Origin: an uncultured bacterium
GTDB taxonomy: Bacteria; Verrucomicrobiota; Kiritimatiellia; UBA8416; CAMZLY01
Assembly (NCBI GenBank): GCA_947311825.1
Contig: CAMZLY010000179.1
Coordinates: forward strand, 1 to 32,345
DNA length: 32,345 nt
Direction: 5' to 3'
Part shown: one piece after another, positions 9,866 to 17,632 of the stretch
Layout: each line of letters starts with the position of its first letter
Numbering within the stretch: position 1 is the first letter of the stretch
The notes under the pieces: generated by a model
The model's input: only the letters and a program-made list of their open reading frames with translations
Told to the model about the DNA's origin: nothing
Database searches by the model: none
Position numbers and translations under genes: made by a program

Positions 9866-10016
9866 CGGTACTGGTTCTGTATTGCTTGTTTTAAATAAAA
9901 TTAATTTTAAAACGAAAGCTGTTTTATGTTGACGTTATAATCAAAAGTTGTTTTACTTATACAAACGATTGTGTTGGGGTCTTTAAAATAAATAAGTTAT
10001 GAAAAGGAAAATAAAA

Positions 10017-11183
10017 ATGAGTGTTCCTATTATTTCTGATGCGGAATTTATCGCACGTAAATTGCGGGCTGCTGAGTTAACAGCAGAAGCGGGGTATGAT
10101 GTGCTATTGGTTAATTCAACTGAAGCGGATTATGCTAATGTGCGTTATTTTTGTGATTATTGGTCAGTTTTTGAGATTGCTGGCGTTGCAATTGCTCCGT
10201 CTGGTGAGGCGTGTACATTAATTGGTCTGGAGAGCGAGAACTATGCAAAAGACCGTAGTAAAATTTCTAATATTCACATGTTGGTGGAGTATAGGGAGTC
10301 GGCTGATCCTCAGTATCCTGATATGGAGGCTTCGACTTTTAAGAAGGCGTTTGAATCTATTGGTGTGACTGACCCAAAACGAATAGGTATCGGTGGTTAT
10401 TTGGTAACGACGGCACCGGTATTGGATAGTTTGCGTGCTGAGTTTCCTGATGCGGAGATTGTGCGTGCTGATGATATTATGGTAACCATGCGTAGTATTA
10501 AATCTGAGGCTGAAGTTGCTTGCCAGAAAAAAGCATTTGAGATTAGCGAACAGGCTGTACAGGCTGTTTTGAATCAGATTAAGCCCGGCATGACTGAGTT
10601 ACAGGTATGTGGGATTGTGCAGCATGCAATATATATGAATGGTGCGGAATATGAGGGGATGCCACAGTATGTGCTTTCGGGGACTAATTCTCGCCATGCA
10701 ATATCGCGACCGACGCATCGCGTGATTGAAAAGGGTGATATTGTGCAGCTTAATTTATCTGCATTGGTAAGCGGTTATTCTTCCGGTGTAGGGGTTCCTA
10801 TATGTATGGGAAAGATGACAGATAAGATGCGTGATTTAGTTGAATTCGGGCTTGAAGTGCATAATGCTACAATTGAAAAGCTTAAGGCTGGTGTGATTGC
10901 CGGTGATATTGCTAAGTGGCACTATGAGTATTTTGTAAAGAATGGTAGGGAAGAAAACTTTTTATACGGACCGTGTCATGGTCTTGGTATGATTGAAGTT
11001 GAGCCGCCTTGGATGGAAACAAATAGTGAATATGCACTTGAAGAGAATATGACCTTTCAGGTAGATTCGTTTTTCTACTGTGATGAGTTTGGGTTACGCT
11101 GGGAAAATGGTGGGCGTGTAACTGCTGATGGATTTGATTTATACAGCGGTGCATTTAGGAAAATTATAGAATTAGAAGGCTAA
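10017..11183 (+). CDS. Creatinase-like M24-family protein with degraded metal site
   Basis: The 388-residue protein has the two-domain plan of the M24 pita-bread family: an N-terminal creatinase/prolidase domain (1-160) and a C-terminal catalytic domain. Most dinuclear-metal ligands are changed: the first Asp is Asn246 (GDIVQLNLS), the second is Gly257, and the first Glu is Asp350 (MTFQVD); His321 (GPCHGLG) and Glu363 remain, as does the substrate-side His227. The N-for-D swap in GDIxxLN also occurs in metal-free creatinase, so a creatinase-like C-N hydrolase is likelier than a metallo-aminopeptidase. The start at 10017 has AAGGA eight bases upstream; ATG 9999 has no comparable site. The alcohol dehydrogenase gene begins two bases after the stop, indicating an operon. 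The true substrate is unknown. Confidence 0.78.
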   Translation: MSVPIISDAEFIARKLRAAELTAEAGYDVLLVNSTEADYANVRYFCDYWSVFEIAGVAIAPSGEACTLIGLESENYAKDRSKISNIHMLVEYRESADPQYPDMEASTFKKAFESIGVTDPKRIGIGGYLVTTAPVLDSLRAEFPDAEIVRADDIMVTMRSIKSEAEVACQKKAFEISEQAVQAVLNQIKPGMTELQVCGIVQHAIYMNGAEYEGMPQYVLSGTNSRHAISRPTHRVIEKGDIVQLNLSALVSGYSSGVGVPICMGKMTDKMRDLVEFGLEVHNATIEKLKAGVIAGDIAKWHYEYFVKNGREENFLYGPCHGLGMIEVEPPWMETNSEYALEENMTFQVDSFFYCDEFGLRWENGGRVTADGFDLYSGAFRKIIELEG

Positions 11184-11185
11184 AA

Positions 11186-12193
11186 ATGAAAGCTGCAATT
11201 GTAAAAGAAATTGGTAGTGTTGAAATCGTAGATGTGCCTCCACTTGAAGCGATATCTGATTATCAATGCTTGTGTAAAAATATTTTTGCGTCAACTTGTT
11301 CAGGTACTGACCGAAAATTGATTAATAATACTACGCCTTGGAAAAATAGTTATCCTGGAGTATTGGGTCATGAAAATATCGCCGAAGTAATTGAGATTGG
11401 GGCAAAGGTAAAAAACTTTCAGGTCGGTGATACTGTTCTTCGTCCAGTATATGTTTATGCTGATGAAGAGAAGAATGGATATCATGGACTTTTTGGAGGT
11501 TTTTCAGAACAAGGCATTATTACTGATTATGTTGCAATGGAAGCAGATGGTAAAACAGAATATAACCCTTATTCAAAATATCAAATGAAAGTGCCAACTG
11601 ATTGGAAAAATGATCCATCATCTGTAATGTTTATAACTTTAAAAGAAACTTTTAGTTGGATAGAAAAACTAGGGCCGTTTTATGGAAAAGATGTTGGTAT
11701 TATTGGTGCTGGCACTGTGGGGTCATTTTATACAAATATAGCTGCTATTTTCTGTGCAAAATCTTTGACTGTTATGGATATTGACAGCTCTAAATTTGAA
11801 AAGGCGAAAAAAATTGGTGCTGATGCTTGTATAGACTTGTTGAAAGAGGATAAACCAGTGGCGGCTTTTGATATTTTAATAGATGCTGCAGGCATTATGA
11901 CAAGAATTGCTGAATTTGTTCCGATGGTGAAGTCAGGCGGTACTTTTGCCATCTATGGTATTGATTCATCTCCGGTTTTTCAATTTGAGGCTTTTGGTTC
12001 CGGACTGCACTTTGCTTTTCATAATAGCGATGAATCAAATCCATTGGTTCATGAAACATGTATAAGACTTGTGAATCGCGGATTAGTTGATTTAAGTAAT
12101 TTTCATTCATCTATTATGCCGTTTGAGGAGATTCCGCAAGCTTTTAAATTGCTAGATGAAAAAAAAGAGACTAAAGTGGTGTTTAAATTGTAG
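11186..12193 (+). CDS. Zinc-type medium-chain alcohol dehydrogenase-like oxidoreductase
   Basis: This 335-residue member of the MDR superfamily oxidises or reduces an alcohol/ketone pair. Visible features are the catalytic zinc-site residues Cys38 (STCSGTD) and His62-Glu63 (LGHEN), and a Rossmann fold with GAGTVG at 174-179. Asp198 and Asp200 at the end of the second strand favour NAD+ over NADP+. The four-cysteine structural-zinc lobe is not evident, replaced by a segment around 90-130. It is coupled to the preceding M24-like gene (two-base gap). With the downstream creatininase-like hydrolase, Gfo/Idh dehydrogenase and symporter, it fits a pathway oxidising a polyol or cyclitol; scyllo-inosose 3-dehydrogenase (IolM-like) is one candidate. 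The family is secure, the substrate is inferred. Confidence 0.85.
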   Translation: MKAAIVKEIGSVEIVDVPPLEAISDYQCLCKNIFASTCSGTDRKLINNTTPWKNSYPGVLGHENIAEVIEIGAKVKNFQVGDTVLRPVYVYADEEKNGYHGLFGGFSEQGIITDYVAMEADGKTEYNPYSKYQMKVPTDWKNDPSSVMFITLKETFSWIEKLGPFYGKDVGIIGAGTVGSFYTNIAAIFCAKSLTVMDIDSSKFEKAKKIGADACIDLLKEDKPVAAFDILIDAAGIMTRIAEFVPMVKSGGTFAIYGIDSSPVFQFEAFGSGLHFAFHNSDESNPLVHETCIRLVNRGLVDLSNFHSSIMPFEEIPQAFKLLDEKKETKVVFKL

Positions 12194-12204
12194 TTAGCAT
12201 GACT

Positions 12205-12275
12205 GGCGGTTGACGATACCGCCTGACGGCGGCACTACGAACGTGGGGACGCAGCTGACGCTGTGACTACGAATG
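12205..12275. repeat. Two tandem REP-like hairpin units of about 32 bp
   Basis: Two units offset by exactly 32 bases share a TGAC loop and a trailing ACTACGAA. The stems differ but stay paired: CCGCC-TGAC-GGCGG at 12219-12232 and CAGC-TGAC-GCTG at 12252-12263. An alternative stem, GGCGGT (12205-12210) with ACCGCC (12218-12223), overlaps the first. Conserved loop and flank with changed but complementary stems is the pattern of extragenic palindromic elements under structural constraint. The block fills the gap between the alcohol dehydrogenase and the creatininase-like gene and is visibly more GC-rich than its surroundings. Confidence 0.75.
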
Positions 12276-12325
12276 AGGTGGAATGTATCGTTAGTTTATA
12301 AGAGAGTATTAATAAGGAGATTTTT

Positions 12326-13066
12326 ATGCGGTATGAAATGATGTTACCTCATCAAATACGGAAAGCGATTGATGAGAATTGGCCGGTGGTTCTTCCGCTG
12401 GGGGTTTTGGAATATCATGGAGAACATCTTGCCGTTGGAATGGATACATTTGCCGTTACGCGCACTGTGGCACAGCTTGAGCAGGAGATGGATTTGGTGA
12501 TTCTGCCGGCATTCTATTATGGGGCGGGTAGTTATGTGGTTGAGCCGCCGGAGCGTAAAGGGACGGTTCATGTTAAGGGCGAGAATCTTATCTCTTTTGC
12601 ACGTGATCTGTTTCATAGTTTTTTACGCATCGGATTTCGTAATATCTATTTCTTTATTCATCATCAGTCGGAAAACTTTTTTCAGGGGATGCCGACTGAT
12701 TTGGCATTTAGAACAGCTGCTAGGCAAGCTATTTTTGAATTTCTGGAGAAAGAACGTGGCGAAGGCTGGTGGGGCGATAACAGTATGGCTAATTATTATG
12801 AAGAGCATGATAGTGGTACAGATCCATTTAGTTGGATTCGGGGTTATCCGTTGATGAATGCAGAAATTATTAAGCAGTATCCGTTTGACCATGCGGCAGA
12901 GGGTGAAACATCGTTGATGATGTCGCTTTGTCCTGAGGGCGTTGATATGAACCATTTATCAACAGAAAAATGGTATCTTGAGTCTGCGAAGAAAGCTAAT
13001 AAAGAGCTAGGGGATAGAGGCGCAAAACTGGTTCTTGACCGGATGCGTTCTATCTTAACATCGTAG
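12326..13066 (+). CDS. Creatininase-family amidohydrolase/hydrolase
   Basis: The 246-residue protein matches the creatininase fold, a family of metal-dependent hydrolases that includes creatinine amidohydrolase, FAPy deformylase and the 3-dehydro-scyllo-inosose hydrolase of Thermotoga. Metal-ligand candidates are Glu29 and His31 (GVLEYHGEHL), Asp40 (GMDTF) and His113 (FIHHQ). The second-metal Glu that follows the latter His in creatininase appears to be Ser115. The C-terminal signature HAAEGETSLMMSL at 189-201 corresponds to the HxGxxETSLM segment of the family. AAGGAG seven bases upstream supports the start. It lies in a run with two dehydrogenases and a symporter, favouring a ring-opening or amide-cleaving step in catabolism. 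Family confidence is high; substrate is open. Confidence 0.88.
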   Translation: MRYEMMLPHQIRKAIDENWPVVLPLGVLEYHGEHLAVGMDTFAVTRTVAQLEQEMDLVILPAFYYGAGSYVVEPPERKGTVHVKGENLISFARDLFHSFLRIGFRNIYFFIHHQSENFFQGMPTDLAFRTAARQAIFEFLEKERGEGWWGDNSMANYYEEHDSGTDPFSWIRGYPLMNAEIIKQYPFDHAAEGETSLMMSLCPEGVDMNHLSTEKWYLESAKKANKELGDRGAKLVLDRMRSILTS

Positions 13067-13126
13067 TCCCTGCTGTATTAGTTGAATTGCAAATTCTCAA
13101 AAAAGAGCGTTGTTGTCTCTGCTGTG

Positions 13127-13160
13127 CCCTCCGTAGCTCGAAGAGCGGAAGGATGGGGCC
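13127..13160. repeat. Extragenic hairpin element
   Basis: The segment holds TCCGTAGCTC-GAA-GAGCGGA, an imperfect stem (GCTC with GAGC, and TCC with GGA, with a GTA bulge), flanked by CCC and GGGG. It lies between the creatininase-like stop and the Gfo/Idh gene's ribosome binding site. It differs in sequence from the 12205-12275 units but has the same position and scale. No T-tract follows. Confidence 0.5.
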
Positions 13161-13185
13161 AGTGTAATAGAAAAAGGGTAAATTT

Positions 13186-14265
13186 ATGAGCGAAAAAATA
13201 AATGTCGCAGTATTAGGGTTGGGAAATATGGGAAAAACCCATGTTAAGGCTGCTGTTGCGTCGCCTTGGGTTGACAAAATTATAGGCTTTGATCCTGATA
13301 AAGATTTATCGGCAGGTTGTGCGGAAGAATTTAAAATTAACACTGTTGATAATCTTGATGAAATATTAAACGATTCAACCGTTGCTCTGGTTTATATTGC
13401 CACACCAAATGATACTCATGTTGATCTTACAGAGCGGGTTATGCGAGCGGGCAAGGCGGTAATGTGTGAAAAGCCGATGGGTGAGAATCTGGCAGATGCG
13501 AAGCGAATGGTTGATGTTCAGAAAGAAACGGGCGGGTTTTTGCAGCTTGGATTTGAGTTGCGTTATTCAAAAATGTACGCAAAAGCAAAAGAGTGGATTG
13601 ATAACGGAATGATTGGCGATGTGGTCAATACACATTGCCGATATTATGCCAGTGAATTTCATGGAAAAGATACGTGGCGCAGTAATAGTCCGGGTTCTCT
13701 GATAGGAGAAAAGCTTTCACATTATCTTGATTGTCAGAGATGGTTCGTTAATGACGAAGTAGAGAATGTATATTCAATACATGCACCGAAGGTTGTTGAA
13801 TATTTTAATCATCCAGATAATCATCAAATTAATTTACGTTTTTTCAATGGGGCAATTTCAACGTTGGTCTTTAATATGTTTTTACCGGAAAGTGATGGCA
13901 GTGATCCTTTGCTTGATGTTATGGAAAAGCAGTCTGATGATGGGCATTATCTGCAGCATCATATTTTCGGAACAAAAGGCGGAATAGAAACAGATGTATT
14001 TCGCCGGCGTTTGCGTCGTTGGGAATTTACTGATGGTGTAAAAGGATTAGAAAGCAAGATTGCAGAAATTATAACGTTTCCGAAGGAAGAGGATTTATTA
14101 TGGTTTCATAATGTGCATGATCAGAATATAAGGATTTCTGAGCTTGTTGCAAAAGGATTGCCGCCAGAGAATACTATTACAGATTCTTATGAAACAATGA
14201 AAGTCTGCTTTGCCGCAGAAGTTTCCGAGAACGAAAACCGAATTGTTAAGTTGAACGAATTATAA
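13186..14265 (+). CDS. Gfo/Idh/MocA-family NAD(P)-dependent oxidoreductase
   Basis: The 359-residue protein has the Gfo/Idh/MocA layout: an N-terminal Rossmann domain with GLGNMG at 11-16, the family EKP motif at 95-97 (MCEKPMG), and an alpha/beta C-terminal domain with a catalytic segment EKLSHYLDCQRWF in which Lys176, His179 and Asp182 are plausible catalytic residues. Members oxidise sugars, cyclitols or their derivatives. AAGGG precedes the ATG. It follows the creatininase-like gene on the same strand and precedes the Na+:solute symporter, so it probably acts on the imported compound. Myo-inositol 2-dehydrogenase (IolG) activity fits one pathway model but cannot be read from the sequence alone. 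Confidence 0.9.
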   Translation: MSEKINVAVLGLGNMGKTHVKAAVASPWVDKIIGFDPDKDLSAGCAEEFKINTVDNLDEILNDSTVALVYIATPNDTHVDLTERVMRAGKAVMCEKPMGENLADAKRMVDVQKETGGFLQLGFELRYSKMYAKAKEWIDNGMIGDVVNTHCRYYASEFHGKDTWRSNSPGSLIGEKLSHYLDCQRWFVNDEVENVYSIHAPKVVEYFNHPDNHQINLRFFNGAISTLVFNMFLPESDGSDPLLDVMEKQSDDGHYLQHHIFGTKGGIETDVFRRRLRRWEFTDGVKGLESKIAEIITFPKEEDLLWFHNVHDQNIRISELVAKGLPPENTITDSYETMKVCFAAEVSENENRIVKLNEL

Positions 14266-14365
14266 TTTTTCAACTAAATTTAGAGTTGACGTTTATATTG
14301 GGTAGTGATACACATTGGAGAGTGTGAAGTTTTAGTTTGATAGTTGTTTTAGCAAAGGATTAAGT

Positions 14366-16759
14366 ATGCATTGGATTGATTGGTTAATTGTTGCAGTTCC
14401 GTTGGTTATTGTGTTTTTTGTTGCCTTAAGAGCACAAAGTTATATTAAAGGTGTTTCTGATTTTCTGGCGGGAGGACGTGTTGCTGGGCGATATGTTCTT
14501 ACTGTTGCCGGTGGTGAGGCTGGTATGGGGCTAATCAGTCTTGTTGCAATGTTTGAGGCTTATTATAATTCTGGGTTTGCATATAGTTTCTGGAGCGGAA
14601 TAGCTATGCCGCTTGGAGTTATTATGTTGTTAAGTGGATATTGTATTTACCGATTTCGTGAGAGTCGGGCATTTACGATGGGGCAATTCTTCGAAATGAG
14701 GTATAACCGTAAATTCCGGGTTTTTGCTGCGATTTTACAGTCTTTTTCAGGGGTACTCAATTATGCTATTTTTCCGGCAGTAGGTGCAAGATTCCTTATA
14801 TATTTTTGTGGTTTGCCACTAAATGTCGAAATCTTAGGTATGACGTTCCCTACTTTTGGTCTAGTAATGGTTGTATTTTTATCTGTGGCTGTCGCAATTG
14901 TGTCTCTTGGCGGTCAAATAACAATTATGGTAACTGACTGTATTCAGGGTATTTTAAGTTATCCGTTATATGCAATTATTGTGATTTATATTCTTTTACG
15001 AATTTCATGGTTTGACCAAATGGCACCGACACTGCTTGACCGTCCTGCCGGTATGAGTATGGTTAATCCGTTTGATATTGATAAACTGCGTACCTTTAAT
15101 TTGTTTTATATATTTGTTGGTATTTTTAGCAGTGTGTTTAATCGTATGGCATGGTCAGGTACGCAAGGGTATAACGCTGCGGCCTTAAATGCTCATGAGC
15201 AGAAAATGGGAGCAGTATTAGGAACATGGCGATCTGGTTTTGCACTTATGATGTATATATTATTAGCAATCGCTGGTTATACATTTTTAAATAATATTGA
15301 TTTTGCAAAAGATGCAAAAATATGCCGTCAGGAATTGGCAACCAAAGTTGTGTCAGATGTCGTCGCTAATAGTGCGGCGGACATAGAGATAAAGAATGCA
15401 TTACATGGGTATATAGAAACGGGAGTATTATCTGATGAATTAAAGAGTAAGTTAGTGGAGCCAGTTGCTAAAGATTCAAAAGAGCCTTTGCGCGACACTG
15501 TTAATCATATTTTGGCATCCACTGATAAGAAATCAGCACAAAGTTTTAACACTATATTCAATCAGATGCGTGTTCCTTATGCATTAAAACATCTTTTCCC
15601 TGTAGGCGTTATGGGTGTATTTTGTGCTTTGTGTATTTTTCTTTTGATAAGCACTGATACCACTTACATGCATTCTTGGGGTAGTATTATAGTGCAAGAT
15701 GTTATACTTCCTATAAGGGGTAAACCATTTACCCCTAAACAACAGTTGAGATTATTAAGGCTTATTATAGCAGGTGTTGCAGTATTTGCTTTTTTGTTTT
15801 CATTTTATTTTGCTCAGATAGATTTTATATTAATGTTTTTTGCTATTACTGGAGCTATATGGCTGGGGGGGGCTGGTCCATGTATTGTTGGGGGGTTATA
15901 TTGGAAGAAAGGAACGTCTGCCGGAGCATTTTCTGCTCTTATATCAGGCTCAACAATAGCAACAACGGGCGTGATTATGCAGAAAATATGGGCTCCGCAT
16001 ATATATCCTTGGTTAGAAACTAGTGGACATTTAGAAATTGTTAGAAAAGTTTTGGAAGGTATTTCTCATCCATTCGAACCGTATATTATGTGGCGTGTAA
16101 CGCCAGATGCGTTTCCGATAAATTCGCAGGAAATATATTTTATAGCAATGGTTATAGGAATCTTTCTTTATATTACCGTTTCATTAATTACATGTAAGGA
16201 GCCTTTTAATATGGATCGGTTATTGCATCGTGGTGCATATCAGCGTGAAGGTGATAACATAGTACGTGAGAAACTTGGATTTAATAATATATTAATAAAG
16301 TTATTGGGGATTGATTCGCAATATACTAAGGGTGATAAGGCAATTGCAATATCAGTATTTATATGGTCTTTTGGTTGGGGCTTCGGTAGTTTTGCCGTTT
16401 TATGTATCTGGAATGCCATATCACGTTGGCCCGATTCTTGGTGGATAAATTGGTTTTTGGTCGCAAATATAATCATCCCTGGTATAATAGCTGTTGTTTC
16501 CACTGTATGGTTTACTATTGGTGGTGTTGTTGATTTGTGCAGATTATTTAAAAGGTTATCGGAAGAACAGTCTAGTGTTCTGGATGATGGACGCGTGATT
16601 GGTAACGTTAGTGCTGATGATGTTGCTTTAGTTGAAGAAGTTGAGAAGATCACAATAGAAGAAGCTCATGTTGAAGAACAAGAGTTGGAAGAAGCTCTTG
16701 CAAAAGAGGGTGATGATGACGACCTTGATAAATTAAAACATCAACTTGGTGATGATTAA
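14366..16759 (+). CDS. Sodium:solute symporter (SSS family) with soluble insert and acidic tail
   Basis: The protein is a polytopic SSS-family (SGLT-like) importer expected to take up a sugar, polyol or similar solute with Na+. Typical early features are DFLAGGRVAGRY and AGGEAGMGLISLV, then many membrane helices. At 797 residues it is far longer than the roughly 500-600 typical of the family. Two additions explain this: a hydrophilic insert at about 311-407, rich in Lys, Glu and Ala, and extra C-terminal helices followed by a strongly acidic cytoplasmic tail (about 750-797, with EEVEK, EEQELEEALAKE and DDDD). It sits directly after the Gfo/Idh gene and before a CBM9-like lipoprotein, which makes it the likely importer for the cluster. 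Which solute is unknown. Confidence 0.88.
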   Translation: MHWIDWLIVAVPLVIVFFVALRAQSYIKGVSDFLAGGRVAGRYVLTVAGGEAGMGLISLVAMFEAYYNSGFAYSFWSGIAMPLGVIMLLSGYCIYRFRESRAFTMGQFFEMRYNRKFRVFAAILQSFSGVLNYAIFPAVGARFLIYFCGLPLNVEILGMTFPTFGLVMVVFLSVAVAIVSLGGQITIMVTDCIQGILSYPLYAIIVIYILLRISWFDQMAPTLLDRPAGMSMVNPFDIDKLRTFNLFYIFVGIFSSVFNRMAWSGTQGYNAAALNAHEQKMGAVLGTWRSGFALMMYILLAIAGYTFLNNIDFAKDAKICRQELATKVVSDVVANSAADIEIKNALHGYIETGVLSDELKSKLVEPVAKDSKEPLRDTVNHILASTDKKSAQSFNTIFNQMRVPYALKHLFPVGVMGVFCALCIFLLISTDTTYMHSWGSIIVQDVILPIRGKPFTPKQQLRLLRLIIAGVAVFAFLFSFYFAQIDFILMFFAITGAIWLGGAGPCIVGGLYWKKGTSAGAFSALISGSTIATTGVIMQKIWAPHIYPWLETSGHLEIVRKVLEGISHPFEPYIMWRVTPDAFPINSQEIYFIAMVIGIFLYITVSLITCKEPFNMDRLLHRGAYQREGDNIVREKLGFNNILIKLLGIDSQYTKGDKAIAISVFIWSFGWGFGSFAVLCIWNAISRWPDSWWINWFLVANIIIPGIIAVVSTVWFTIGGVVDLCRLFKRLSEEQSSVLDDGRVIGNVSADDVALVEEVEKITIEEAHVEEQELEEALAKEGDDDDLDKLKHQLGDD

Positions 16760-16794
16760 AGGCAGTTAATAGTGAATAGTAACAGGAAAAAATA

Positions 16795-17568
16795 ATGATT
16801 AGAAATGGATTACAAATATTTGGGATGATGGCGTTGGTTATAATGGCAGGATGTGCAACACAGCAGCCGGATAATGCTGTTTTAGTGCCGGATGTAATTC
16901 AAAAAGGAACTGCTTATACTTGTAAGAAAGCAACGGACAAGATAGTTGTTGATGGGATACTTAACGAGAAAGCGTGGAAGAATGCAGTTATTATTGATAA
17001 GTTTTATCCCTTTAGCCCTAAAGATGCCACTATGCTGTCTGGCACAAGGGCAAGGTTGACATGGGATGATAAAAATCTTTATGTTGCAATTGAATGTGTA
17101 GATGATGACATCTGGTCATATTCTAACAAAGCAGATGATCAGTTATGGCGCGGTGATGTTGCTGAGTTCTTTTTGAAACCAAGTGCATCTAATCTTGCAT
17201 ATTGTGAGTTTGTTGTCTCTCCGTCGGGCAGTCTTTATGATGCCCGTTATCCTTCTCGTGGGGCAGGTGGTTTTCATCGATTTAAGGGGTGGTCATCGAA
17301 TGCAAAGGTTGTTACTAAAATTAATGGTACCGATGGCAATTGGAAAGATACTGACACCGGTTATATTGTAGAAATGTCGATACCATTTACGGCAGTTAAA
17401 GAGTTTGCAAAAATCCCAACTGCCGGTGATGTCTGGAATTTCGGTGTATGCCGTTATGACTACACTAAATCTTATGAAAGCCCATTGTTATTAATGACTA
17501 TGCCTGAGTCCAGAAAGAATGGGTATCATTGTTACGAAGCATATTCTCCGTTAATTTTTAGTGAGTAA
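16795..17568 (+). CDS. Lipoprotein with CBM9-like carbohydrate-binding domain
   Basis: The 257-residue protein begins with a lipoprotein signal peptide ending in a lipobox, VIMAGC, so it should be anchored in a membrane through Cys20. The rest matches a family 9-like carbohydrate-binding module: the opening DKIVVDGILNEKAWKNA, the strand pair ARLTWDDKNLYVAIECVDDD, the GDVAEFFLKPS segment, a YCEFVVSPSGSLYDAR strand, and a closing GYIVEMSIPF and WNFGVCRYD. Such single-domain lipoproteins in Lentisphaerota and Verrucomicrobiota probably bind glycans at the cell surface; some are called sugar-binding lipoproteins without proof. It is 35 bases after the symporter with AGGA upstream of its ATG, and ends at a strong hairpin, so it is likely the last gene of the block. 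Confidence 0.82.
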   Translation: MIRNGLQIFGMMALVIMAGCATQQPDNAVLVPDVIQKGTAYTCKKATDKIVVDGILNEKAWKNAVIIDKFYPFSPKDATMLSGTRARLTWDDKNLYVAIECVDDDIWSYSNKADDQLWRGDVAEFFLKPSASNLAYCEFVVSPSGSLYDARYPSRGAGGFHRFKGWSSNAKVVTKINGTDGNWKDTDTGYIVEMSIPFTAVKEFAKIPTAGDVWNFGVCRYDYTKSYESPLLLMTMPESRKNGYHCYEAYSPLIFSE

Positions 17569-17577
17569 AAGTGTGAT

Positions 17578-17613
17578 TTCTCAAATTATGTTGAGCACAA
17601 CATAATTAGAGAA
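17578..17613. terminator. Strong stem-loop between convergent genes, probable bidirectional terminator
   Basis: TTCTC-A-AATTATGTTG-AGCA-CAACATAATT-A-GAGAA forms a 16-base stem with a single A:A mismatch and a four-base loop. It lies ten bases after the CBM9-like lipoprotein stop and twenty bases from the stop of the convergent amidohydrolase, the expected place for a shared terminator. No long T-run follows on either strand, so classical intrinsic termination is not certain; an RNA-stabilising role is possible. Confidence 0.6.
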
Positions 17614-17632
17614 GTTACGTAAAAGTGTATGT

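Noticed and set aside
9936-9941. TATAAT as a -10 box before the M24-like gene
   Set aside because: No acceptable -35 element lies about 17 bases upstream; TTGACG is almost adjacent instead.
10017-11183. Active Xaa-Pro aminopeptidase
   Set aside because: Both Asp ligands and one Glu ligand of the metal site are replaced.
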